NCBI GenBank assembly: GCA_963971575.1
Contig: OZ020625.1
Span: 25,569,253-25,633,252 of the forward strand
Length of the DNA stretch: 64,000 bases
Direction: 5' to 3'
Origin: Liopterus haemorrhoidalis
Taxonomy: Eukaryota; Arthropoda; Insecta; Coleoptera; Dytiscidae
The notes beneath the pieces are model-generated. The model was given only the letters and a program-made list of their open reading frames with translations, did no database searches and was not told the origin of the DNA. Of this stretch, positions 33,084-44,031 are shown one piece after another (within the stretch, counting starts at the first letter, position 1; each line of letters begins with the position of its first letter). Both the position numbers and the translations under genes were made by a program.

Positions 33084-33825
33084 GTGGAGGAAATAATTGA
33101 TTGTCTTATTGAAGTATTCGGTACAGAATATAAGCCTAAACAAAAATGGGTTAAAAAATGTATTGATAGAAGAAATACCCATGGCGTATCAGTCCTTATA
33201 TTTCGTGAATTAGCCGTGGAAGATCAAAAAGAGTACAGACTGTGTTTAAGAATGACACCAGATGATTTTAATAGGCTATTAAATTTAGTTAGTCCATTAA
33301 TACAACGAACTGATACACTAATAAGGGATGCGATTCCAGCAAAAATAAAATTGGAATCAACGCTTTATTTCCTAGCCACAGGAAATAGTTATTGTAGTCT
33401 ACAACAGTGTTTCTCAACAGGTGGTCCGCGGACCACCAGTGGTCCCCAGAAAAATTTTAGTGGTCCGCGAAAGTTTTTATGTGTTTTTTGCCATTTTAAT
33501 TTTTAATTTATTTTGCACATTTTTTATGTAATAGTTTATATTTTGTTTATTTTCTGTAAACTTTCTGTGATTTTCTACAAATAAAATAAATGTGTTTAGT
33601 AGCACATTAAATAAATTTGTTTTCATGCAAAAAATAAATCAACAATTATTATTAGTAGTCCGCGTTAGAAAATTATATATTATTCTGGTCCACGGTGCGT
33701 TTTTGGTCGAGAAACACTGGTCTACAACATCTTTTTCGTGTATCAAAGGCAGTTATTTCACAGATGATTTCAAAAATCATCAATTAATAAATCAATGTTA
33801 CGCAATTTATGTAAATAAATTGTAA
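33084..33825 (+). pseudogene. Harbinger transposase, N-terminal half, split by a hAT MITE
   Basis: The frame reads MEEIIDCLIEVFGTEYKPKQ, FRELAVEDQKEYRLCLRMTP, DDFNRLLNLVSPLIQRTDTL, then ESTLYFLATGNSYCSLQ. A 315-bp MITE follows, and the frame continues HLFRVSKAVISQMISKI before a stop. 'RMTPDDFxxLLxLVxPxIQR ... LYFLATGxSYxSLQ..FRVSKAxIS' is the N-terminal pattern of Harbinger (HARBI1-like) nucleases. The DDE catalytic half is absent, so the element is defective. Confidence 0.85.
33405..33719. mobile_element. hAT MITE with perfect 8-bp duplication
   Basis: Ends CAGTGTTTCTCAAC(A) / (GTC)GAGAAACACTG, duplication GTCTACAA at 33397-33404 and 33720-33727. Contains GGTGGTCCGCGGACCACC, a perfect palindrome. 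It sits in the Harbinger coding sequence. Confidence 0.93.
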
Positions 33826-34231
33826 CTTACCTGATATGGGTTTTTTTCTATTTGTTATAACAGGTTACCGCTTGCCGCCAATTTGAAATTAATCAATTTT
33901 ACGTAGTGGGGGAAAAGACAGTAGCTAGTAAATACGTCGACGAGCTAGCTGCTATCCTAGCCCAACTACTGGCAGCTAGTACTCTACTAGTCACAATGTC
34001 AACTGTTTACACAGGGATAGTAACCAGTTGCTAGTTACTTGCGCTAGTTACTAGCTCTTTTATTCTACCAATGTAAACCCGGCATTACCGCGTTCCCTCG
34101 AGCTGTCTGGAGTGACTCGGAACACTCCGAGCTTGCTTCCCGAACTCAACTTTGGTGCTTTTGGAGTAATCTCCTAGCGCTTCAAGTTCAAGTATAGCTC
34201 AGTCGTTGAAACAGCGCAGTTCGTCATTTTG

Positions 34232-34360
34232 CGTCATAACAATGACAAACTTAGTGGCGAAAAAATAACTAAATCTGTTTTTTTATGCATGTGAATTATA
34301 GACTAATATTGCTCTTCACTCTTTTATTTTACTAAAACATACCTTTTGAGGTCATATATA
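34232..34360 (+). repeat. 129-bp shared mariner left flank, second copy
   Basis: Same sequence as 23604-23732, again ending directly at the mariner terminus. Confidence 0.85.
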
Positions 34361-35627
34361 CCAGGTCTACAAGTATGAAATGCGGATTTTTTTTTCAAAT
34401 TTGCGCGCAACAGAGTGTATAGTTCAAAGTTTTGACACATAATGTGTTTTGTTAAGTTATCATTAAGTGTCAAATGCATTTAGGTTATAATTTGAAAAGT
34501 GATCATATAGTTTTGTTTTACTGTGTTAAAAATGTCAAATTTTGTGCCAAATAACGAGCATTCGCGGACAGTACTACTGTTTTGTTTTTATTTGAAAAAA
34601 ACTGCTGCTGAATCATACCGACTGCTTCGAGAAGCTTATGGTGAATATGCTCCATCGCAAGATACGTGTGAACGATGGTTTCGGCGTTTCAAAAGTGGTG
34701 ACTTTGATCTTACAGACAAAGAACATGGAAAACCTCCAAAAAAATATGAAGATACAAAACTGGAAACATTGCTACAGGAAGACGATAGGCAATCACAAAA
34801 ACAACTAGCAGAACAGTTAGGCGTTAGTCAACAAGCTGTTTCCAATCGCCTACGAGAGATGGGTAAGATCCAGAAAGTCGGCAGATGGGTTCCACATGCA
34901 TTGAATGAGAGGCAGATGGAAAAACGCAAAAACACTTGTGAAATTTTGCTTGCACGATACAAAAGAAAGTCTTTTTTGCATCGTATCATTACTGGCGATG
35001 AAAAATGGATTTATTTTGAAAATCCCAAACGCAAAAAATCATGGGTGAACCCAGGCTCACCATCCACATCAACTGCAAGACCGAATCGCTTTGGCAAAAA
35101 GACAATGCTCTGTACTTGGTGGGACCAAAAGGGTGTGGTCTATTATGAATTGTTAAAACCTGGTGAAACAGTTAATACCCAACGCTACCAACAACAACTG
35201 ATCGAATTGAACCATTCGCTGCTCATAAAACGATCAGAATACGAAACAAGACAGCACAAGGTAATCTTTCTTCACGATAACGCTCCATCACATAAGGCAA
35301 AAGCAGTTTGCAACACATTGGAGGTACTCAAGTGGGAAGTGCTACCCCATGCCGCTTACTCACCAGATTTGGGCCCTTCAGATTACCACTTGTTCGCATC
35401 GTTGGGTCACGCACTTGCCGAGCAGCACTTTTGTTCATATGAAAATGTGAAAGAATGGTTTGCGGGGAAAGGGGAACAGTTCTACTGGTGAGGTATTCAC
35501 AAATTGCCTGAAAGATGGGAAAACTTCTAATGGAGCATAGTTTGAATAAATAAACTTTTACTGTTCTTTTGAGTTTAATGTGTTTTATTTAAAGAAAAAA
35601 ATCCGCATTTCATACTTGTAGACCTGG
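34361..35627 (+). mobile_element. Mos1-like mariner, second copy
   Basis: 1267 bp with CCAGGTCTACAAGTATGAAA and its inverse, TA on both sides (34359, 35628). No insertions. Confidence 0.93.
34532..35491 (+). pseudogene. Mariner transposase (Mos1-like), nearly intact
   Basis: From ATG 34532 the frame covers the whole helix-turn-helix (QLAEQLGVSQQAVSNRLREM), GDEKWIYFENPKRKKSWVNP, IFLHDNAPSHKAK and LPHAAYSPDLGPSDYHLFAS. All three catalytic aspartates are present with DD34D spacing. Compared with the sister copy it lacks the LDD residues before WFAGKG. It stops at TGA (35489-35491) after EQFYW, where arginine is expected. The residual C-terminal tail GIHKLPERWEN follows in frame, then another stop. 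About 320 of roughly 345 residues remain; activity is doubtful. Confidence 0.92.
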
Positions 35628-35704
35628 TAGTTAGTGAATGATGATTATTAGAAGGCCAAACGATGAATGCCAGTCACTACATAACACAATTACAAGTGTT
35701 GCTT

Positions 35705-35945
35705 TTAAATCCTTTAAATCAATAAGAGCACTGAATTTTACTTAATCTAACCCTTAAAATACAATTTCTTTTTAATCAGATGAACACGAAAATTTACTTA
35801 AGCGAACCCCTAAAATACAATTTTTTTTATTTATTCTAATTCCCACCAAAATGTACTTAATCAAACCATTAAATTTTTTTCAAAAGAACACGCAATTTAA
35901 TTTATGCCAACTTGTAAAATAATTATTTTTTATTTTAAACAAAAG
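35705..35945. repeat. Degenerate ~60-bp tandem repeat
   Basis: About four units built on 'gaacacgaaaatttacttaa', 'cctaaaatacaatttttt'. AT-rich and non-coding. Confidence 0.6.
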
Positions 35946-35975
35946 AAGACTCTAGCTCTTATAGCTATGGCCTCA

Positions 35976-36150
35976 GTTGTCAAAAGCCCCAATTGTGAAC
36001 GGCCCAAATTGTCCATCGCCCCAGGTGTTAATGGCCCCAGTTGTGAAAATCCCCGATTGTGTACGGCCCGAATTGTCCATCGCCCCAGTTGTTAATGGCC
36101 CCAGTTGTGAAAAGCCCCAATTGTGAACGGCCCGAATTACTGCCCCAGTT
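35976..36150. repeat. GCCCC(A/C)AGTTGT minisatellite
   Basis: A higher-order unit of about 75 bp, 2.3 copies, made of ~16-bp subunits alternating 'gccccagttgt' with 'ggcccgaattgt'. It is more GC-rich than its surroundings. Confidence 0.75.
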
Positions 36151-36661
36151 GTCTGGTTACCATATGTCTTATACCCTTTTCACACTAGATCTTTAAGACG
36201 AGTGAACTTAAAGTTCACCGATGTTTAATATCGGTATGCTTTCACACTTGATGTTTAAATCTCCGGTGCTATCATCAGCTACAGTAATTTTGTCCTTAAG
36301 TTACCGTCATGAAATTACCAGTTTTGAACTGTCTGCGCAGACGCACATTTTGAATTATTATAAACAAATATGGATATTTCATTTCATTCTACAATAAAGA
36401 CACTACAATAAAGAATATATTACACCTGTATTAACATGTAAGTCGATACATTTTATCTCAATTATTGTAGCTCTGTATTTTATTAAACACATTATTAAAA
36501 TAAATAATTTTATTATAAAAATAAGTATAAACTTCTTATATCGTCGATATAATACAGTATTCTTGTTTATGATAATATAAAATGTTGACAGCACAAATTC
36601 AAAGAGTATTTTTTAGGGTTTTGTAGATATGACCAAAAAACCCTTATACCGTCATTTTGTC

Positions 36662-36827
<166 letters not shown>

Positions 36828-37307
36828 TCGGTAAAAATTGTAGCCAAACGGCTAAACCTAGAGAGTTGAAAATTGGCATGCTTGTACAACTTTTTGACCC
36901 GCACATAGGAAAAATTCTAAAACATCTAAAAAACATATCCCCCTAAAAATATAAAAAAATATGTGCTCATCGAAAAAAAAAAATATTTTTTTAAAATTCT
37001 GAGTAGGGTATCAAATGAAAGCCCTTAGTACGTGGATTAACGATCAAAATTTAATTTTTGCAAAATAAATTATTTTGAGGCGATTTTTTCCAAAATAGTG
37101 CAAAAATTTTTTTGTCCCACACCCTGTAGCCCAGATGGTTTAAACTAAAAATGTGAAAAAATTCTAAGTAATGTATAATGGTGTGAACCGGAATAGTACA
37201 ACAGGAATTTTTGATCAGATTATGTTTTCGGAAAATAACGCATTTTTTGTGTTTTTTGGTTGACGATGCATACATGTTATACTCTTATAACACACTAAGA
37301 TGATAAG

Positions 37308-37391
37308 CGTTTGGTGGTCTAGTGGCTCAGTTGCTCGACAACTACACAGGATCGTTATTCACTACACAGGTTCGTTCCTGGCTTGTGGAGT
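37308..37391 (+). other. tRNA-like module of copy A7
   Basis: A box in TTGGTGGTCTAGTGGCTC and B box in AGGTTCGTTCCTGG. A short internal duplication (ACTACACAGG repeated) lies between the boxes. The flanks match copy A1, but the module does not. Confidence 0.6.
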
Positions 37392-38050
37392 CAATTTTAT
37401 TTATTATTTTTTTTTTCATATTTATTATGTTTAAATTAATTTGTTAAAATTCTAGTTATATTTTAGCACATTTTGAATTTAATTTTCAAGAGCGTAAATT
37501 TAATAACCAATTGGAATTATATTTTCATTCTGTGTCATTTATACGAAGCCAGAGGGGCGGAGCGTATGATTTAAGACAACCAATGAAAGCCATAGGCCCA
37601 ATTTTCAAAATCTTAATGAACCTTGTTATATAAAAAAAATACTGCACTTATTTAGAAACCTAAATAATGATATTAGGTATTCGAATTAAAATTAACAAAA
37701 AAATATTTTAACATAAAATTTGTTTTTAAAGCTCTTAACAGACGATAAATTATTTTAAAAAGATCGTTCATTTTGCCGTGGTTACTACAAAGCAAAATTT
37801 GTCCTACACACTCAGCATGCCGCCTTCACTTATTATATACCTGCGAAACCCTGCAATGTGTGAAAATTCACACTTCACATCAATTTTTATAATAGAAATT
37901 ATGTTGGTAATGCGGACGATGTTTAAGACGCAGATCTCTGTCTTTAAACATCGCTTGTATTTAGACGAGGCCATACGGTTTCACATTAGCGTTTAAAGAC
38001 TCATTCACTTTAACATCCGATCTTAAAGTTCTAGTGTGAAAAGGGTATTA

Positions 38051-38460
38051 GTAGGGGTACTGAGATTTAGTAAAAGATTATGGCCCATAATATTTATTAA
38101 TGTGGCCCATAATGTTTATTTATTTTTTTATTGCAGATTATCTCCGCTTAATAAATTTCTTAATAAGTGTAACTGCAATTGCAATATGAAATCTAGTTTG
38201 TAACTTTTCCAATAAATAAATATCGATATAGTACTATTAACCCAGATTTGAGAAAAATAGAAAATATGAAAGTACCTACAACTAGTGCTGTTTCATAAAT
38301 ACCTATTATTAAGTTATTAACTCTATAATTAAAATATATTTTTAAACAATACTTAACAAATAAATTATTTAATCGTTTACCATTTAATCGAAAGTTAAAA
38401 TTAAAACAGAAGAGTAAAAATTAATTTTTAAAACATGGAATTGTGCAATAAAACTGACCT
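38051..38460. other. Spacer, nothing recognised
   Basis: AT-rich without element ends or coding frame. Confidence 0.4.
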
Positions 38461-38557
38461 TCACACTAGACCGATTTTACTGTTTTAATTGCTTTTAAAA
38501 TGTTTATTTTAATGGACAGAATTAGTACAATACTTTTGTTTTCCGAGTTTCGTCTAT

Positions 38558-38692
38558 GGGGGGGGGGGGGGTGCAAGGGGTAGACATTATGGCCACACAG
38601 CTGAATATAGAGAGTTGAAATTTGGAATGCATGTACCACTCCGTGACCCGTGTATAGGAAAAATACTGACACTCGAAATATAGGGGAAAAAT
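38558..38692 (+). repeat. Poly-G run and diverged family A relative
   Basis: A run of about 13 G, then ATTATGGCCACACAGCTGAAT, GAGAGTTGAAATTTGGAATGC and CGTGTATAGGAAAAATACTGA, homologous to the family A 5' body. Confidence 0.65.
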
Positions 38693-38959
38693 TTTAAGAT
38701 CGTAGCGCCACGCGGAATTTTTTTGAAACCATTCTAAATCAGATACCACTTGACATTTACTAGTAAATAATAGCGAAAAGTGTATCAAAAAACGACAAAA
38801 AATAAATAATTGTTTGGGATTTTCTGATTTTGTGAAGTGACATTACTTGTAAACATCTAAAATACTACATTTTGTGATCTGGTTTTAAGTTATGGCGGTT
38901 TTCCATTGTGGATTATTTTAACTATATTGGGGGAAATAATAATTCCCGTGTTGTTTACC

Positions 38960-39085
38960 AAGGGGTAGAAATCTACAATGCTGGGCATATAATATTGTGT
39001 GGAGTCACTGAAAAAAACAGAGAGTTCATAAAGATTTATGCATTATGCCTACAAACTTGTGGATTACAAACCCACACACAATAAC
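38960..39085 (+). pseudogene. Second fragment of the NAGHxILCG (SWIM-type) protein
   Basis: Reads VEIYNAGHIILCGVTEKN, REFIKIYALCLQTCGLQTH, then stops. It corresponds to the first half of the frame at 27549-27797 (NAGHVILCG ... CLQTSAL). The finger region is missing. Confidence 0.5.
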
Positions 39086-39093
39086 AGGAATTT

Positions 39094-39366
39094 TCAAGAT
39101 ATGCGATAATAAATACAAAATTGAAAATATTTTTTGTAGTCACTATCATTAAAATGTAATGAGCAAACTTTGATACAAGGGCTCACTTTTTTTCCAATTT
39201 TTAAATTGTTTATATAAACATCGCGTCGATTCCTAACCTCTTGCTTTCCCAATTTTGTTTCGAACCATACGGTGTCTGATATTAGTGGAAACAAATGAAA
39301 CGATATTTCCGGGTTTCTTCTTTTCAATGAATTGCACATAGGCACACAACAATATGTATTATACAT
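39094..39366 (-). pseudogene. THAP-domain fragment
   Basis: A 90-residue frame starts YNTYCCVPMCNSLKRRNPEI, then SFHLFPLISDTVWFETKLGK and VSPCIKVCSLHFNDSDY. The C-x(2-4)-C...F/L-P...W...C-x2-H spacing with CSLHF is the THAP DNA-binding zinc finger, common in P-element-like and other transposases and in host regulators. The AVPxA box cannot be seen before the frame ends. It faces the NAGH fragment on the opposite strand, 10 bp away. Confidence 0.7.
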
Positions 39367-39724
39367 TTTTCAATGATTATAATAAAACTTTAAAAACAAA
39401 CTTCATACAAAACCAATACACAAAACGAAATGTTATCTGATGTACACAAGTTCATGAAACGCTCACCAGATGGTAGGGTGCTTAGCTGCAAATCCCTATA
39501 TGTAAATGACAGGCGCACATTCATGATTTTTTTCTTGAGGGGGGGGGGCTTAGAAGACAAAATTGATTTACAGGGACAGGTATGAACTCTGCAAGTGGTG
39601 ACAAAAAAGAAAATGTCCTCGCTTCCAAAGTGCAAATAATGCCTTAAAAAAAAAGCTTATGAGTTCTAAAATTGAAGTGTGTTCCTTAAAATCGTGTGTT
39701 TTTAACCGGGGGGAGGATCAAGCC

Positions 39725-40485
39725 CTTATGATTCTAGTAACTTTTACCGACTGATAGAAGCTTTTGATCATTTTGTTGAGCAAAAGCCAGCTTCAGTGTA
39801 ACGAAAGAGAGCTCATGACAACTTATACCCTTTTCACACTAGAACTTTAAGATCGAGTGTTAAAGTGAATGTATCTTTAAACGCTAATGTGAAACCGTAT
39901 GGCCTCGTCTAAATACAAGCGATGTTTAAGACAGAGATCTGCGTCTTAAACATCGTCCGTATTGCCTACTTAATTTCTATTATAAAAAAATACTCCTTGA
40001 ATTTGTGCTGTCAACATTTTATATTATCATAAACAAGAATACTGTATTATATCAACGTTATAAGAAGTTTATACTTATTGTTATAATAAAATTATTTATT
40101 TTAATAATGTGCTTAATAAAATACAGAGCTACAATAATTGAGATAAAATGTCTCAACTTACATGTTAATACAGGTGTAATATATTCTTTATTGTAGTGTC
40201 TTTATTGTAGAATGAAATGAAATATCCATATTTGTTTATAATAATTCAAAATGTGCGTCTGCGCAGACAGTTCAAAACTGGTAATTTCATGACGGTAACT
40301 TAAGGACAAAATTACTGTAGCTGATGACAGCACCGGAGATTTAAACATCAAGAGTGAAAGCATACCGATGTTAAACATCGGTGAACTTTAAGTTCACTCG
40401 TCTTAAAGTTCTAGTGTGAAAAGGGTATTAGGAAAATGAAAATTCCAGTTACTTCTGCTTAAACGTTTGAAACAGCCTATACAGT
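39725..40485. mobile_element. C2-type MITE interrupted by MITE D2
   Basis: Left half GATTCTAGTAACTTTTACCG ... AGCTCATGACAACT, right half GGAAAATGAAAATTCCAG ... CTTAAACGTTTGAAACAG; the halves join across D2. Confidence 0.6.
39826..40427. mobile_element. MITE D copy D2, uninterrupted
   Basis: 602 bp with TACCCTTTTCACACTAGA ends and TTA at 39823-39825 and 40428-40430. Opposite orientation to D1. It provides the empty site for family A copy A7. Confidence 0.9.
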
Positions 40486-40487
40486 TC

Positions 40488-40760
40488 TGGGGAAATTTAG
40501 TTTTGTCTCTTAGTAACCACTGGTATAAAATCTTTCACATAACACTGACATTTTGCTCTTGACATTTGCCTCTATTTGTTATTATTAATGTATTCTAGGT
40601 ATTATTGTATTTTTTAATGTCAGTTCAAGCATTTTCTCATGACTTTTACTTTAGTTTTTAATTTAGTTTCTATTTTTTGGAAAAATAAAAATATTATGAT
40701 ATATTTGAAAGCATGCAGAATGTTGAGTACTGGTTAGGAGTACGGTTTTGTAATGTACTT
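40488..40760. other. Spacer, nothing recognised
   Basis: AT-rich, no coding frame. Confidence 0.4.
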
Positions 40761-40763
40761 TTT

Positions 40764-40807
40764 AGGGTTTTGTAGGTATGACCAAACCCTTATACCGTCA
40801 TTTTGTC

Positions 40808-40881
<74 letters not shown>

Positions 40882-41640
40882 TCGGTAAAAATTGTAGCCA
40901 AACGGCTAAACCTAGAGAGTTGAAATTTGGCATGCTTATACAACTCTTTGACCCGTACATAGGAAAAAAACATATCTCCCTAAAAATATGTGCTCATCGA
41001 ATTTTTTTTTTTTTTAATTCTGAGTAGGGTATCAAATGAAAGCCCTTAGTACGTGGATTAACGACCAAAATTTTATTTTTGTAAAATAAATTAACTAAAA
41101 TACGTTAAATATTTAATTCGCTATGTAACACAGTAAATAAGTAAGCGCCCGTATCGTAGTGCGTAGCGTCCTCGCTTTCTAATTTGCAAACTACAGTTCG
41201 ATTCCTGTCAATTTTATTTTTTCTGTTTTTTTGCATTTTTATTTTGTTTAAACTATTTTGACAAAATTCTAGTAATATATTGGTAAATGTTGCATTTAAT
41301 TTTTAAAAGCGTAAATTTAATAACCAGTGGGAAGTGTTGAAATTATAATTTAATTCTATGTTTGAATGTATACGAAATCAGAGGGCGGGGCTTATGATTT
41401 AAGCAACCAATGGAAGCCATAGGCGCAATTTTCAAAATCTTAATGAACCTTGCTATATAAAAAAAAAAATACTGCACATATTTAGAAACTTAAATAATGG
41501 TATTAAGCATTCGAATTAAAATTCATAAAAAAATATTTTAACATAAAATTTGTTTTGTCATTCCAAATAATCATCATTCACTTACTAAATACCTGCGAAA
41601 CCCTGAAATGTGTGAAAATTCACACTTTACATCAATTTTT
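40764..41640 (+). mobile_element. Family A copy A8 with internal deletion
   Basis: Canonical ends, about 18 GTCT units, a deletion that joins TTTTGTAAAATAAATT to AACTAAAATACGTT, tRNA-like module 41143-41209. Its terminal T-tract is fused directly to the 5' end of family B copy B5. Confidence 0.87.
41143..41209 (+). other. tRNA-like module of copy A8
   Basis: A box in CCGTATCGTAGTGCGTAG and B box in CAGTTCGATTCCTG; middle TTCTAATTTGCAAACTA shared with A5 and A11. Confidence 0.6.
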
Positions 41641-41785
41641 ACCGACCGTCAACATATATAAGGGAGGTATTGTGATCATACCGATTTTGACATTTCGAGA
41701 TTTCGATGGATCTCCACGAATTTAGGTCCCTACATAACGTTTTGACTATTTTTAGCATGATGTCTGTCGGTCTGTCTGTCCGTCC

Positions 41786-41816
<31 letters not shown>

Positions 41817-42620
41817 CGTCTGTCTGTCTGTCCGTCTGGCCGTCTGTGTACACGTGCAGAGCAAATTCGGCTGAAAGGATTTTTATGAAACTTCATATTT
41901 AAGCTTCTGCCATCAATGGCATGAGATGATCAACTTTTGGTAAAAATCGGTTGACTAAAAATGGGAGTTTACTCGTGTCGATTTTAAGTTTTGCGAAAAA
42001 AATATTGTACAAAAGTTGCTATAAAAGCAATAACTAATAACTTTTATTTGAGACGTTTTTTGATAAAACGAAAAATTTTGAATAATTTCTGTTAAATGTT
42101 TCGAAATTTTTTCCAAGTCTCAATTTTTTCATACTTATATGTAACGTTTCCATGGTCATGATAAATAATATCTCTAATAGAAAATATTAGGCCAAGTTAT
42201 TTCTATTCTGCTGCTAGAATGTATTTTATATAAGTACTTTACGATGGCGGTCGGTCCTGTGGTGGCCACAGCTGATTTTTTCATATTTATATGTAACGTT
42301 TCCATGGTCATGATAAATAATATCTCTGTTCAAAAATATTAGGCCAAGTCGTGCGGTTTTAGTCTGGTATACAGTCTGGACTTGGGCGGTCGGTGGTTCG
42401 AGCCTCCTTCGTTGGTGATATTATTCGGGTGAGAATAATATGTTTACATTACTCTTATTTTCACAATCATTCACCCCTCATCTAGTTGTAGGAGCTCGCC
42501 CCCTGGCATCGGCGATTAGCCTCGTTGCAGAAATAGGCCGATGTAAAATAAATAAATAAATAAAAAAAATCTACTCTGCTGCTAGAATGTATTTTATACA
42601 AGTACTTTATGCTGGGAGGT
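41641..42620 (+). mobile_element. Family B copy B5 with a second 3' end unit
   Basis: Full copy 41641-42280 (5' ACCGACCGTCAACATATAT, GTCT/GTCC array, 3' GATGGCGGTCGGT and hairpin CTGTGGTGGCCACAG). A second copy of the last ~150 bp follows, starting at 42281. It is interrupted by a SINE and continues at 42571. Confidence 0.88.
42350..42570 (+). mobile_element. tRNA-derived SINE
   Basis: The head contains TTAGTCTGGTATACAGTCTG and the B box GGTGGTTCGAGCCTCC. The body has CTCATCTAGTTGTAGGAGC and GGCATCGGCGATTAGCCTCG, and the tail is an (AAAT)n/A run. It sits in the second 3' unit of B5. Its flanks are short of a few bases compared with intact units, so no target duplication is seen. Confidence 0.8.
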
Positions 42621-43436
42621 TTAAACTCTCTCAGTGTTTAGTAAGTGGTCCGTTTATTTTATTTTAATTTTGCAATAAGTAAACTGCATTTTCTTTTAGC
42701 ATAATTGCTATAGTGTTAATGATATAAACGAGAACAAAATTATATATTTGCAATGTGGTGTCTAGTCAGCAAGATGTACTTAATATTCATGAATTCACAG
42801 CGAATACATGTATATTTCACTTCTGTGTGTGATGGTATTAGAATTCTGATCACATCGCGAATATCATCAGGAATCTCTGAACGAAAGTGAGATTTGTACT
42901 AGCACTTTTTAACCGTCATTCTAAAAATAGATATTTAAACAATTTTCAGTTAATATATTATTTACTTTTAGTGTGTATCGTAAATATAAGAGAGTAACCA
43001 GATATTTGTTTGCAAATTATTAATGATTTTTGTTGGTAGTTGATTATTTAAGGGACACTTTATTCAAATGACAGTTCTATTTAAAACAGTGATTGGGGGG
43101 GGGGGGGGGAGTCGAGTAGTCGAAGATTATTGGACGAGTCGGGAGCAATGAAATATCGTGATAAAATATAAAAAACAAAAATACATATTATATAATAATA
43201 GTTTATCATTTTATTCTGCTGCCCTTAAAATCTCATTCTTGTTTTGCAAAATTTAATAACATGTTTAAACAAAAATATTCATTTTTTGAATGTAAATCCC
43301 AAATTTTTCTCTGCAAATCTTTCCAAAACATGTAGTCTGTGGTTCTATCTGTTTTCTTATTATTACCTCTCCCCATGTTCGTCGGTCTTAAATTTTCTGC
43401 ACCTTCATTTAAAATTTTTCTTACTTTTTCAGAAAT
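42621..43436. other. Spacer with a poly-G run
   Basis: AT-rich, with a run of 13-14 G near 43097. The 94-codon plus-strand frame at 43244 looks like chance. Confidence 0.4.
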
Positions 43437-43679
43437 CTAAAGAAATTGAAATGGGTAAATTATTTTATATTTCACAACAAAAAGGACACCAAGATTTACT
43501 GAAAAAATATCTGCCACAAGGTCTATAATTTCGCTTCTTTTTAATTTTGTTCCATTTTTTTCTAAAAGTTTTCCATAAGCGTTATATATGTGTTTTTTTG
43601 TATATTTATCTAATTGTTGTCTCTTATGCATATTTTCTGATGTTATGTTCTTATTTTGGTTGTATAAAATACTTTTCAA
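43437..43679 (-). CDS. Unrecognised open frame, 80 residues
   Basis: Reads MHKRQQLDKYTKKHIYNAYG, KLLEKNGTKLKRSEIIDLVA, then a hydrophobic end. The lysine-rich start resembles N-terminal DNA-binding segments of insect transposon proteins, but I cannot name a family. No neighbouring exons were found, so it is probably a fragment. Confidence 0.25.
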   Translation of the reverse strand: MKSILYNQNKNITSENMHKRQQLDKYTKKHIYNAYGKLLEKNGTKLKRSEIIDLVADIFSVNLGVLFVVKYKIIYPFQFL

Positions 43680-44031
43680 TTAAAAAAATAAATTGACATA
43701 TAATTTAATGTCAAATATGAATTGTCAAATGTTTTGAAAGGTGCCATTTCAGCAGTACCACCCTAAGATGATATTTTAAATAGACAACATAAAAAATGAA
43801 ATTTTCCTCTTAGTTTCGTATTACAAATTGAGACAGAAAATACATTCTGTTTTTTGTTTAAGAACGAAAATGAAATTAAAAATTGTGTAGTAAAAAAGTT
43901 AGTAGTTTTTGATATCTAATTCCGCTTAAACCAAAGAAACAGACTATACTTACATTAAATATCTTGGGTTGGGGTGAGCTGTTTTTATAAAATGTCATTT
44001 TCATTTCATCTTGACTATTGAGTCATTTTTA

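Larger units (their letters stand above)
31876..34087 (+). mobile_element. PIF/Harbinger element, decayed
   Basis: About 50-bp inverted ends: TGCCGGGTTTACATTGGTAG at 31878 and the inverse ending at 34084, with TAA/TTA-like flanks. It contains a truncated Harbinger transposase, two tandem MITEs and a hAT MITE. Confidence 0.8.

Noticed and set aside
35976..36150. CRISPR-like array
   Set aside because: Units are directly adjacent without unique spacers, and the genome is clearly eukaryotic; it is a minisatellite.
38558..38575. Poly-G runs (also 4297, 39540, 43097, 45380) as regulatory G-quadruplexes
   Set aside because: They are single homopolymer runs, at least one inside a MITE, with no gene context.
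43244..43528. 94-codon plus-strand frame with a possible splice acceptor TTTTTCAG
   Set aside because: No family pattern, no partner exon, and it overlaps another weak frame on the opposite strand.
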